Below, piece by piece: positions 1 to 10,437 of a stretch of DNA of 44,635 nucleotides. The translations under genes and the position numbers were made by a program. The stretch lies in contig JANWIF010000072.1 in the NCBI GenBank assembly GCA_025450035.1, positions 1 through 44,635 on the forward strand, given 5' to 3'. Position 1 is the first letter of the stretch; the number at the start of each line of letters is the position of its first letter. Source of the stretch: Gemmatimonadaceae bacterium. GTDB taxonomy: Bacteria; Gemmatimonadota; Gemmatimonadetes; Gemmatimonadales; Gemmatimonadaceae. The notes beneath the pieces are model-generated. The model was not told where the DNA came from. It worked only from the letters and a program-made list of their open reading frames with translations, and searched no databases.

Positions 1-1497
1 CTCATCGCCCGGCGCATTCGCGAGGCCCGCGTGTACTCGGAGATCCACCCGCCCACGCGCTCCATCGACTGGATCCGTGCGTGGCAGCCCACGGGGATCG
101 TTCTGAGCGGCGGCCCGGCGTCGGTGTACGGCGCGGATGTTCCGACCGCCGATCCCGCGCTCCTCGAGATCGCCCCAGTGTTAGGCATCTGCTACGGCAT
201 GATGCTCATCGCCCAACTCCAAGGCGGGGGCGTGACGCGGGCCGGGCGCCGCGAGTACGGCCGCGCCGAGCTCGAGGTGCTGCGGACGGGGGGGTTGTTC
301 GCCGGCATCGCGGTCGGTGAATGCCTAACGGTGTGGGCGAGCCACGGCGACCACGTCGAGACGCCGCCGCCGGGCTTCGAGGTCACGGCCCGCAGCGCGA
401 ACGCGCCGATCGCCGCCATCCGCCACCCCACGCGGCCCATCCATGGGGTGCTGTTCCACCCCGAAGTGCAGCACACGCCGAGGGGCGGCGAGATCATCGC
501 GAACTTCCTGTTCGAGATATGCAAGGCCGTGCCGAGTTGGACCACCGGCGCGTTTATCGATGAGGAAGTGGCGCGCATCCACGCACGCGTTGGGCGGGCA
601 CGGGTGATCTGTGGCCTCTCGGGCGGTGTGGATTCGTCGGTGGCGGCCGCGCTCGTGCACCGCGCCGTGGGCGGCCAACTCACGTGCATCTTCGTCGATC
701 ATGGACTGCTGCGCGAACACGAACGCGAGCAGGTGGAACGCACGTTCCGCGCGCACCTGGGCATCGATCTCATCACCGTCGATGCCGCCGACCGGTTTCT
801 CTCGGCCCTGGAGGGTATCGAGGACCCGGAAGACAAGCGACGCCGGATCGGCCACACGTTCATCGATGTCTTCGAGGAAACCGCCGCCGGCTTGGGCGAC
901 GACGTCGAATACCTCGTGCAGGGCACGCTCTATCCCGACGTGATCGAGTCCGTGTCGCCGCGCGGCGGCCCATCGGTGACGATCAAGACCCACCACAACG
1001 TGGGCGGCCTCAAGCCAGGCATGAAATTCCAACTCATCGAACCGCTGCGCGAATTGTTCAAGGACGAGGTGCGCCAGGTGGGCAGGGAATTGGGCCTACC
1101 CGAGGAGATGGTCGGCCGTCACCCATTCCCCGGGCCCGGACTCGCCATTCGCATCCTGAGCGCCGTGACGCGGGAGAAGCTGGATGTGCTTCGTAAGGCG
1201 GACGCAATTTATCTGGAAGGAATCCGCGAGGCCGGCCTCTACGAAGCCATCTGGCAGGCGTTCGCCGTGCTGCTCCCGGTGCGCAGCGTCGGCGTGATGG
1301 GCGATGCGCGCACGTACGACAACGTGATCGGCCTCCGCGCGGTCACGAGCGCCGATGGCATGACCGCCGATTGGTTCCCCTTCCCGCACGACGTGCTCGC
1401 GTCCATCTCGAGCCGCATCATCAATGAAGTGGACGGCGTGAACCGCGTAGTCTACGACGTCAGCTCGAAGCCCCCGGCGACGATCGAGTGGGAGTAG
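1..1497 (+). CDS. guaA: GMP synthase (glutamine-hydrolysing), 5' end missing
   Basis: Converts XMP to GMP with glutamine and ATP, the last step of guanine nucleotide synthesis. The reading frame is open from base 1 ([17 protein letters not shown]), so the true start lies before the window and the first in-window GTG at 31 is not the start. The class I glutamine amidotransferase domain shows the nucleophile motif GICYGMM and the LFHPEVQHT His/Glu pair. The ATP-pyrophosphatase P-loop [10 protein letters not shown] follows, then the C-terminal dimerisation domain ending PATIEWE, as is typical of the family. Only a few dozen N-terminal residues should be missing. A long hairpin begins right after the stop codon. 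Identification is secure. Confidence 0.97.
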   Translation, partial: LIARRIREARVYSEIHPPTRSIDWIRAWQPTGIVLSGGPASVYGADVPTADPALLEIAPVLGICYGMMLIAQLQGGGVTRAGRREYGRAELEVLRTGGLFAGIAVGECLTVWASHGDHVETPPPGFEVTARSANAPIAAIRHPTRPIHGVLFHPEVQHTPRGGEIIANFLFEICKAVPSWTTGAFIDEEVARIHARVGRARVICGLSGGVDSSVAAALVHRAVGGQLTCIFVDHGLLREHEREQVERTFRAHLGIDLITVDAADRFLSALEGIEDPEDKRRRIGHTFIDVFEETAAGLGDDVEYLVQGTLYPDVIESVSPRGGPSVTIKTHHNVGGLKPGMKFQLIEPLRELFKDEVRQVGRELGLPEEMVGRHPFPGPGLAIRILSAVTREKLDVLRKADAIYLEGIREAGLYEAIWQAFAVLLPVRSVGVMGDARTYDNVIGLRAVTSADGMTADWFPFPHDVLASISSRIINEVDGVNRVVYDVSSKPPATIEWE

Positions 1498-1561
1498 GAG
1501 GTTGGCGGTTGGTAAACTACTTGCTACGATCGCAGCGAGTAGTTCTCCAACCACCAACCTC
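1498..1561. repeat. 64-nt near-perfect palindrome between convergent genes
   Basis: The outer arms 1498-1512 and 1547-1561 pair over 15 bp with one G-T type mismatch. The inner arms 1515-1525 and 1534-1544 pair over 11 bp with one mismatch, around an 8-nt loop. Part of the outer arm is echoed again at 1562-1571. It lies between guaA (+) and the zinc-ribbon gene (-) and could end transcription from both sides. There is no T-run on either flank, so it is not a textbook intrinsic terminator. Confidence 0.7.
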
Positions 1562-1578
1562 CAACCGCCAATCTCCAG

Positions 1579-1929
1579 CTAGTCGGTATAGTAAATAAAC
1601 CGCCCGCAGCTCTCACACGTCCGCAACTCCCCGTTCCGTTCCCTGTCGTGTCCCTTGCTCGTGGGGACGTGCACGAAGCAGCCGTAGCAGACGCCGTTCA
1701 GCACCGGCGCGACAACGCGCTCGTGGCGACTGGCAATGCGACGGTACCGGGTGTTGGTTCGCGGTGAAAGTTGGTCCTCGCGCTCGGCGATGCGTTCGCC
1801 TAACCGCGCGGTGAAGGCGTCGACATCCACCGGGATGCCCGCGGCGGCGTACTCAGCCTCCGCAATGTCGCGCCGCAACGTCTGCAAGTCTTGAATCTCG
1901 AGCAGGATTTCCAGCTCGGCATGCAACAT
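1579..1929 (-). CDS. C4-type zinc ribbon domain protein
   Basis: A 116-residue protein with a helical N-terminal part (likely coiled coil, residues 1-70) and a C-terminal four-cysteine zinc ribbon (VCYGCF and TCESCGRF). This is the arrangement of the C-terminal part of the C4-type zinc-ribbon family (Pfam zf-RING_7), which is often about 240 residues, so this is a short form. Members are thought to bind nucleic acid or act as adaptors, but their exact role is not established. Its ATG shares one base with the TGA of the upstream PTS IIA gene, so the two are translationally coupled. Family assignment is good; function is unknown. Confidence 0.8.
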   Translation of the reverse strand: MLHAELEILLEIQDLQTLRRDIAEAEYAAAGIPVDVDAFTARLGERIAEREDQLSPRTNTRYRRIASRHERVVAPVLNGVCYGCFVHVPTSKGHDRERNGELRTCESCGRFIYYTD

Positions 1930-2381
1930 CAGACACCCTTCTCCTCCAGCAGGGCCAGGAACTGCCCCGGCGCGGTCAACGACAGCAGCCGTTGTGGGAC
2001 GTCAGGCTCTTTGCTGAACTGTGCGATCTTCCCAAGGACGGGAAGATACTGGTTTGATACTTCGAGTGGCGGCGCGACAATCAGGAAAAAGAAAAAAACC
2101 GGCTTCTCGTCGATGGCTTTGAAATCGACGCCGTCCGGTTTTCGCCCAAAGGCAACGCGCAGCTTGTTCACAACGAGTGAGCGGCAATGCGGGATCGCGA
2201 TGCCACGGCCAATGCCGGTCGATCCCAGATTCTCACGCCGCTTCAGCATCTTGTACAACATGCCTTCCGACTTCTCATCCAGCTTGAGCAGCGAGATCAA
2301 CTCCTTAAGGATGTCGTCCTTGGAGTTCCCGTCGAGTCCCAGCTTGATGGCGTCTTCGGTGAAGAACTGTCGTAATTCCAT
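1929..2381 (-). CDS. PTS IIA domain protein, PtsN-like (fructose/mannitol type)
   Basis: A 150-residue stand-alone EIIA domain. The phosphorylatable His lies in the conserved GRGIAIPHCR segment near residue 65, followed by a beta-rich part (PVFFFFLIVAPP) typical of PtsN/EIIA-Ntr. No EI, HPr, IIB or IIC gene is in the window, so it is more likely part of a regulatory phosphorelay than of a sugar transporter (inference). It is the first gene of a two-gene unit with the zinc-ribbon protein. An AGGA sequence lies 7 nt before the ATG, and a good promoter lies about 60 bp upstream. A second, divergent PtsN-like gene is at 38716-39231. Confidence 0.88.
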   Translation of the reverse strand: MELRQFFTEDAIKLGLDGNSKDDILKELISLLKLDEKSEGMLYKMLKRRENLGSTGIGRGIAIPHCRSLVVNKLRVAFGRKPDGVDFKAIDEKPVFFFFLIVAPPLEVSNQYLPVLGKIAQFSKEPDVPQRLLSLTAPGQFLALLEEKGV

Positions 2382-2440
2382 CTATATTCCTCAGGTGCGA
2401 ATTCCACAAATGTGCGACGGTGGCGTCATGCCAACCTTGG

Positions 2441-2469
2441 AACTTACGCTGCGCGCAAAACAGTGTCAA
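2441..2469 (-). promoter_or_regulatory. Candidate sigma70-type promoter for ptsN-like gene
   Basis: Read on the minus strand: -35 TTGACA (2464-2469), a 17-bp spacer, and -10 TAAGTT (2441-2446). This would give a leader of about 50 nt before the ATG at 2381. The -35 is perfect and the -10 is weak. Confidence 0.5.
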
Positions 2470-2478
2470 ATAACGACG

Positions 2479-2507
2479 TTGCATGCACTTGCCATCCGCA
2501 CTAGGTT
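2479..2507 (+). promoter_or_regulatory. Possible promoter for dus (near-leaderless)
   Basis: TTGCAT (2479-2484), a 17-bp spacer, and TAGGTT (2502-2507). The predicted start of transcription falls at about 2513-2514, on the ATG itself, and no Shine-Dalgarno sequence is visible before that ATG. The element is only moderately close to consensus. Confidence 0.3.
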
Positions 2508-2512
2508 CAGAC

Positions 2513-3544
2513 ATGACCTTCCCGTACCCTGTCACGCACCAGGTGCCACTCTACCTGGCACCGATGGCGGGCGTGTCGGAATCTCCGTTCCGACGCCTGT
2601 GCCGCCGCTTTGGGGCGGACGTGGTGGTCACCGAATTCCTTTCGGCCGAAGGCATTCGACGGGAAAACGCGGCCACCATCGACAAGCTCCGCTTCGGCCC
2701 GGATGAAAGGCCGATCGGCGTCCAGATCTTCGGCGCCGATGTCACCGCCATGGGCGAGGCGGCATCGTTGGTCACGAACGTGTTCGGGCCCGAGTTCATC
2801 GACATCAATTTCGGCTGCCCGGTCAAGAAGGTGGTGAAGCGCAACGGCGGATCGGGATGCCTCAAGGACCTCGGCCTCGTGAGCGACGTCATCCGTGCGG
2901 TGTCGCGCTCTACGCACCTTCCGGTCACGGTCAAGATCCGCAGCGGCTGGAGCGAGGAGATGCGCGATCCAGTGGCGATCGCGCTGCGCTGCCAGGACGC
3001 GGGCGCGCGCGTGCTCACCCTTCACCCGCGCACGCGCGCGCAGATGTACTCGGGCGCCGCGCGGTGGGACGAGATCGCCGCCGTGGTGGATGCACTCGAC
3101 ATCCCCGTGCTCGGCAATGGCGACATCAGGTCGGCAGACGATGCGTTTCGCATGTACGACCAGACGCGTTGCGCTGGCGTGATGATCGCACGCGGTTCGT
3201 TTGGGCAGCCGTGGGTATTCGATCAAACCCGCGCATTGCTGCAGCATCTGCCGATGCCGCCCGCGCCGCCGGTCGAGGAGCGGTTCGCGATCGCCGTTGA
3301 GCACGCGCACATGGCGGCCTCGTACGAGAATGACCCGCGCGGCGCGGCCCTCGAGTTTCGCAAGCACCTCGGCTGGTACGTCAAGGGCCTGCCTGGCTCC
3401 GCCGACCTGCGACGCCAGCTGCATCAGGTGGAGTCGCTCGGCGCCGTCGAAGACATCTTCGGCGAGTATCTGGCCGCGCGCTGTCGTGGCGAGATCTCGT
3501 CCAAACCTGAAGAGCGCGCTGCGGAGGAGGCCGCCGCGGCGTGA
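2513..3544 (+). CDS. dus: tRNA-dihydrouridine synthase (DusB-like)
   Basis: FMN enzyme that reduces uridine in the tRNA D-loop. The N-terminal TIM barrel opens with LYLAPMAGVSESPFRRLCRR. The catalytic cysteine is in INFGCPVKKVV, with KIRSGW and GNGDI further on, and a helical C-terminal domain follows. About 343 residues, normal for the family. I chose ATG 2513 (MTFPYPV) over an in-frame ATG at 2483, because family similarity starts close to it and a candidate promoter overlaps the upstream region. The stop codon overlaps the larB start by 4 nt (GTGA). Confidence 0.93.
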   Translation: MTFPYPVTHQVPLYLAPMAGVSESPFRRLCRRFGADVVVTEFLSAEGIRRENAATIDKLRFGPDERPIGVQIFGADVTAMGEAASLVTNVFGPEFIDINFGCPVKKVVKRNGGSGCLKDLGLVSDVIRAVSRSTHLPVTVKIRSGWSEEMRDPVAIALRCQDAGARVLTLHPRTRAQMYSGAARWDEIAAVVDALDIPVLGNGDIRSADDAFRMYDQTRCAGVMIARGSFGQPWVFDQTRALLQHLPMPPAPPVEERFAIAVEHAHMAASYENDPRGAALEFRKHLGWYVKGLPGSADLRRQLHQVESLGAVEDIFGEYLAARCRGEISSKPEERAAEEAAAA

Positions 3545-4290
3545 GGCGGGAGCGCGTTCTGGCGTTGTTGCGCCAGGTCGCCCAAGGAGACGTCGACGTG
3601 CACGACGCTCTGGGTGCACTCGCGCTGCCGGAGGCCCAAGCGATGGATTTCGCCACGGTCGACCACCACCGCGCGCTTCGCCAGGGGTTTCCCGAAGTCA
3701 TTTTCGGCAGCGGCAAGACTATCGAACAGGTAGTCGCCATCGCCGAGCGCATTGCCGAACAGCAGGACGGCGTGCTGGTCACGCGCCTGGAACCGGGGAT
3801 GGACGCCGCGTTAGGCGCACGCTTCCCCGGCATCGAGATCGAGCCCGTCGCGCGCACGGCGTACCTTCCTCCTTCGGTGCCGGCGCCGCTCGGGCGGGGA
3901 ACGATTCTCGTCGTCACGGCCGGGACGAGCGACCTGCCGGTGGCGCTGGAGGCGGTGGTCACGGCCCGCGCGCTCGGCAACACAGTCGACCGCCTAACGG
4001 ATGTCGGCGTCGCCGGCATCCATCGGCTGTTGGCGCAGGGCAAAGCGCTGCACGACGCGGCGGTGATCATCGTCGTGGCCGGCATGGAGGGGGCGTTGGC
4101 GTCAGTGGTGGGCGGACTGGTGTCGGTGCCGGTGATCGCGGTCCCGAGCAGCGTCGGCTATGGCGCGAGTTTCGGCGGGCTCGCGGCGCTGCTTGCCATG
4201 CTCAACAGTTGCGCCTCGGGCGTTACGGTCGTCAACATCGATAACGGGTTTGGCGCTGCTTGCGCGGCCTCGCGCATCACTCACGCCTAA
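3541..4290 (+). CDS. larB: LarB, nickel-pincer cofactor biosynthesis carboxylase
   Basis: LarB carboxylates and hydrolyses nicotinic acid adenine dinucleotide in synthesis of the nickel-pincer nucleotide cofactor of lactate racemase and related enzymes. The 249-residue protein has the LarB N-terminal part (IFGSGKTIEQV) and a PurE-like C-terminal domain (VTAGTSDLPVALEA, VVAGMEGALASVV, and the glycine-rich end VNIDNGFGAA). The start is GTG 3541, overlapping the dus stop. No larA, larC or larE is present, so the rest of the pathway would be elsewhere. The stop codon TAA lies within one copy of the GCCTAAC heptamer. Confidence 0.92.
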   Translation: MRRERVLALLRQVAQGDVDVHDALGALALPEAQAMDFATVDHHRALRQGFPEVIFGSGKTIEQVVAIAERIAEQQDGVLVTRLEPGMDAALGARFPGIEIEPVARTAYLPPSVPAPLGRGTILVVTAGTSDLPVALEAVVTARALGNTVDRLTDVGVAGIHRLLAQGKALHDAAVIIVVAGMEGALASVVGGLVSVPVIAVPSSVGYGASFGGLAALLAMLNSCASGVTVVNIDNGFGAACAASRITHA

Positions 4291-4335
4291 CGCGGATCCT
4301 GCACCATTCCTCTGGACGCCTCCGCCGAGAGTCAC

Positions 4336-6153
4336 GTGCCGATTGGCGCACTTGCCCTCTCGGTCGCGCTGACCGTTCTCGCCAGCAGCGCGACCCATTC
4401 TCCGATTGCTGCGCTGCTGGCGTGTCTCATCGCCGCGCTCGCGTGGCGGGCCGGCAGCGCATACGCGCTTGCGTTGACGGTGCTGGCCATACCCACGCTC
4501 GCCCGCTTCGACCCGCTCCTCGCGCCGCACGCCGGGTCCGCGCAGTGGGCGCGCCTGGCCCTGCTCTTCATCGGCGCGATGGCGGTCGGCCTCTCGCTGC
4601 GCGCCATGGCACGTACGGCCAACGGCGACGGCTCCGCCTGGCCGGAGCACGGTCGCGAGGAGCATTCGCCCTCGACGTCCCGGACGCCGTCGGCGGAGCG
4701 GGCGGCACGCGACGATGCGTTGGGCCGCGCCGTGGAGCGCGACGCCGTGGAGCGGCTGCTCACCGGCGTCCGTGAATCGCTCGACGCCGATACCGTGACG
4801 CTCTGGTTGCGCAACGAGGACGACCAGCAGCACGCGGTCCTTTCCGTCTCGGCGCCCGGCGTCGAGTCGGCCGAGCCGCACTGCACGCCCCCGGTGGAGT
4901 CGCTGGTCCAATGGTCGATGGCGCAGGGACTCACCACCGGCAATCAACACACCGACTCGTGCGGCGTGCTCGTGGCCCCGGTCGCGCGCGACGACCGTCT
5001 TCGTTGGGCCATTTCGTTGTTCGTGGCTCGCCGGGCCGCCCTTCCGCAGAATGCGAAACAGGCGCTGGCGGCGAACGCCGCACGCCTGGGCTCGCTGCTC
5101 GATCTGCTGCGCGATGGACGCGAAACACGGCACTATCGCGGGAAAGCGGAAGTGCTCGCGCGGGCCGCCGAGCGCGTGCAGGGCAGCCACGATGTCGCCG
5201 GGTTAGGCCACGCGATCTGCGACGCCGCGCTCGAGGTCTCGGGGGCCACGCGCGCCGCCTTCACATTGTGGAACGAGGGTGCAGAGGGTGGAACCGTGAT
5301 CAGCGTGTCCAGCGGCCATCCGGTGCCTACCGGATTCGCGGTGACGCCGGAATCGTTCGTCGGGACCGCCTGCCGAGAGCGGCAGCGATTCACCGTCCGC
5401 GAGACCGAGCGCACGCTGCGCTACCCGGTGTTCGGTCCGGGCGAGCCCGTTCGGCGCCTCGGATCGCTGGCAGTAGTCCCCCTCCAGCGCGAAGGGCGCG
5501 CCCTTGGTGCGATCACTATCGAGGGAGAGGAGCCGGGCCAGGTCACGGAGGTCGAAACCTCGCTGCTGCTCCTCCTCTCATCGCTGTCCGCGGCCGCGTA
5601 CCAAGGTGTTCGCCAGTTCGAGGAAGCCACCGCGGAGTCGCGCACCGATGCGCTCACCAACCTGGCCAACCGGCGCGTGTTCGATGAGCGGCTGCGACAG
5701 CACCTGAACGAATGTGATCGCAGCGATCAGGTATTGTCGTTGATTCTTGCCGACCTGGACAACTTCAAGTCTATCAACGACACCCACGGCCACGCGGCGG
5801 GCGATCGGGTGCTGGCCGCCGTTGCAGTGGCCGCGAAACGCGTCGTGCGCAACATCGATCTGTGCGCGCGCTACGGCGGGGAGGAGCTGGCCATCCTTTT
5901 ACCGCAGACCCCACTCGAACGAGCGCACGAAGTAGCAGAACGCCTCCGAACCACGCTGGAATCGTCAAGGGTGGAAATCGGAGGGCATGTGTTGGCGGTG
6001 ACCGCGTCGTTCGGTGTGGCCAGCTATCCCACCAGCACGGGGAGTCACGATTCGCTCTTCTCGGCAGCCGACAAGGCGCTATACGAGGCGAAGCACGCGG
6101 GACGAAACTGCGTGAGGTGCAATGGTCTAAGCGTGGGCAACATTGGACGTTAG
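4336..6153 (+). CDS. Membrane-anchored GAF-GAF-GGDEF diguanylate cyclase
   Basis: A 605-residue protein, probably synthesising cyclic di-GMP. About three hydrophobic segments lie in residues 1-95. A divergent GAF-like domain spans about 130-260, a clearer GAF domain about 275-425, and a GGDEF domain about 430-600. The active-site signature is RYGGEEL near residue 514, and an RxxD (RNID) ends five residues before GGEEL, the position of the product-inhibition I-site. So it looks catalytically competent and feedback-inhibited. The GAF ligand is unknown. It starts with GTG 4336 without a strong Shine-Dalgarno sequence, 45 bp after larB. Confidence 0.88.
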   Translation: MPIGALALSVALTVLASSATHSPIAALLACLIAALAWRAGSAYALALTVLAIPTLARFDPLLAPHAGSAQWARLALLFIGAMAVGLSLRAMARTANGDGSAWPEHGREEHSPSTSRTPSAERAARDDALGRAVERDAVERLLTGVRESLDADTVTLWLRNEDDQQHAVLSVSAPGVESAEPHCTPPVESLVQWSMAQGLTTGNQHTDSCGVLVAPVARDDRLRWAISLFVARRAALPQNAKQALAANAARLGSLLDLLRDGRETRHYRGKAEVLARAAERVQGSHDVAGLGHAICDAALEVSGATRAAFTLWNEGAEGGTVISVSSGHPVPTGFAVTPESFVGTACRERQRFTVRETERTLRYPVFGPGEPVRRLGSLAVVPLQREGRALGAITIEGEEPGQVTEVETSLLLLLSSLSAAAYQGVRQFEEATAESRTDALTNLANRRVFDERLRQHLNECDRSDQVLSLILADLDNFKSINDTHGHAAGDRVLAAVAVAAKRVVRNIDLCARYGGEELAILLPQTPLERAHEVAERLRTTLESSRVEIGGHVLAVTASFGVASYPTSTGSHDSLFSAADKALYEAKHAGRNCVRCNGLSVGNIGR

Positions 6154-6190
6154 CATTCGAGCGATTGGCCCACTCCAAGGCCTCTCAGCA

Positions 6191-6219
6191 TTGACCGGCG
6201 ACACCTGAGACTCTAGATT
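6191..6219 (+). promoter_or_regulatory. Sigma70-type promoter of the tmRNA gene
   Basis: TTGACC (6191-6196), a 17-bp spacer, and TAGATT (6214-6219). It sits about 10 nt before the mature 5' end of the tmRNA at 6230, as expected for a short 5' leader removed by RNase P. It is among the strongest promoter matches in the window. Confidence 0.75.
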
Positions 6220-6229
6220 AATGAGCATA

Positions 6230-6582
6230 GGGGGCGACTGGCTTCGACGGGGTAAGTGAAGCGGTGGCCGCGTGCCCAGGTCCTCGAGCCCTGGTAAATC
6301 CCTCGGGAAATTTCATAACTGCCAACAACAACTTGGCTCTGGCTGCGTAACTTCGGTTCACGCACCTGCCCATCGGGAAGCTCGCCTGAGGCGGCTTGAT
6401 GGGTAACGCAAATTCGGGCTAGCGTGGCATTGCGTCTTCCGGCGTCGCGCGAAAGCATAGAAGACTCGTCCAGCAGTGGGCCGCCCATCGGCCAGCGGCT
6501 GGAGACCTCAATCGGTGGGCTACGCACGTAGGCGCTGCCTTGGATCTTGTCTCGGACCGGGGTTCGATTCCCCGCGCCTCCA
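6230..6582 (+). ncRNA. ssrA: tmRNA (transfer-messenger RNA)
   Basis: One-piece tmRNA of about 353 nt that rescues stalled ribosomes. The 5' end GGGGGCGACTGGCTTCGAC and the 3' end (T-arm GGTTCGATTCC, then CGCCTCC) form a 7-bp acceptor stem with one G-U pair. The tag reading frame begins at GCC 6317 after ATAACT and encodes ANNNLALAA followed by TAA, a short nine-residue tag ending in the usual LAA-type degron. The four bases after the acceptor stem are ATCA, so the terminal CCA is not encoded and must be added. A promoter and a terminator flank the gene, so it is a separate transcription unit. Confidence 0.95.
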
Positions 6583-6586
6583 TCAT

Positions 6587-6633
6587 CGAGGGTCGGTTCG
6601 CCGAACGGCGAGCCGGCCCTCGGCGCTTTCTTT
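6587..6633 (+). terminator. Intrinsic terminator of tmRNA gene
   Basis: A 16-bp stem (6587-6602 with 6607-6622, two G-U type pairs) closes a GAAC loop and is followed by a T-rich stretch, GCGCTTTCTTT. It directly follows the tmRNA 3' end, which fits Rho-independent termination. Confidence 0.85.
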
Positions 6634-6650
6634 CCCACTCCGGCCGCGAC

Positions 6651-7703
6651 ATGCCACAGTCGGGTGCGCCTAACCGCAAGCCGCCGCCCAACGCAGAGCC
6701 CACGGTGCACGATCCCGGGCCGGGCCCGGCCCACGCGCGCGCCGAACGGGTGTCGCCGCCTGGTCCCGAGCCGCTTCGCACGCCCAACGGCGGGCTGATC
6801 CGATTCGGCACGGCGTCGTGGACCGACCCCACCCTGACGCGCGGCGGCATCTTCTATCCCAAGGGCGTCAGTTCGGCGGAGGAGCGGCTGAAGTACTATG
6901 CGTCGCGCTTCTCCATGGTAGAGGTCGATGCGTCCTACTACGCGCTGCCTGCCCGGGGCACGGCGGAACTGTGGAGCGATCGTACGCCCGACACGTTTCG
7001 GTTCGACATCAAGGCGCACGCGCTGATGACCGGACAGCCCTCGGAGGTCGCGCGGCTGCCGGCGCCGCTGCGCGACGCGCTGCCCGCCGCGCTGGCGTCG
7101 AGGACGCGCATCTATGGGAAGGATCTGCCGCCCGAGCTGTACGACGAGGTATGGCACATTTTCCTCGACGCGTTAGTTCCGCTGCGCGAGACGGACAAGT
7201 TGGGCGCGGTGCTCCTGCAGTATCCGCGCTGGTTCCTGCCCGGACACGACCGCCGCGAGCTGATCCTCGACGCACAGCGCCGCATGGGCGACGTGCCGTT
7301 CACGGTGGAGCTGCGCAACGCGCTCTGGTTCGAGTCGCGCAGCGCGGAGTCGACCCTCGGCTTCTTTCGCGAGCACGACATCCCGTTCGTGATGGTGGAC
7401 GAGCCGCAGGGACTGCCGAGCAGCGTCCCGCCGTTGGTCGCGGTCACATCGCCGCGGACCGCGGTGATCCGGTTTCACGGCCGGCGCGCCGACACGTGGG
7501 AGCGGACAGGCGTGTCGGTGGCGGACAAGTTCCGCTATCTGTACGATGCGGGCGAACTAGCCGAGTGGGCGCCGCGCATCCGTGAGGTGGCCGAGCACGC
7601 GCGCGAGGTCCACGTCATCATGAACAATTGCTACGCCAACTACGGTACGACCAACGCCGCAGAGTTGGCAGCCCTGATCCACCGAATCTACCGCGCCGGA
7701 TAA
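6651..7703 (+). CDS. DUF72 (YecE-like) family protein
   Basis: A 350-residue TIM-barrel-like protein of the DUF72/YecE family. Recognisable family segments are IRFGTASWTDPT near the start of the domain, FSMVEVDASYYALP, FRFDIKAHALMT, LLQYPRWF, FTVELRNALWF and the C-terminal VIMNNCYANYG. The function of the family is not established. The first 50 residues are Pro/Arg-rich and not part of the domain. I chose ATG 6651 because the frame upstream runs back through the terminator and tmRNA gene. Convergent with ppdK, 15 bp apart. Confidence 0.85.
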   Translation: MPQSGAPNRKPPPNAEPTVHDPGPGPAHARAERVSPPGPEPLRTPNGGLIRFGTASWTDPTLTRGGIFYPKGVSSAEERLKYYASRFSMVEVDASYYALPARGTAELWSDRTPDTFRFDIKAHALMTGQPSEVARLPAPLRDALPAALASRTRIYGKDLPPELYDEVWHIFLDALVPLRETDKLGAVLLQYPRWFLPGHDRRELILDAQRRMGDVPFTVELRNALWFESRSAESTLGFFREHDIPFVMVDEPQGLPSSVPPLVAVTSPRTAVIRFHGRRADTWERTGVSVADKFRYLYDAGELAEWAPRIREVAEHAREVHVIMNNCYANYGTTNAAELAALIHRIYRAG

Positions 7704-7718
7704 GCCACCCCGCGGTCG

Positions 7719-10388
<2,670 letters not shown>

Positions 10389-10437
10389 GAAAATCGCATC
10401 TCCCGGTCAGAGTGCCGCCGCGCGCGGCCGCGTTAGA

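Noticed and set aside
6540-6650. Start of the DUF72 gene inside the tmRNA
   Set aside because: The open frame runs through the tmRNA 3' end and its terminator; ATG 6651 leaves the complete domain.
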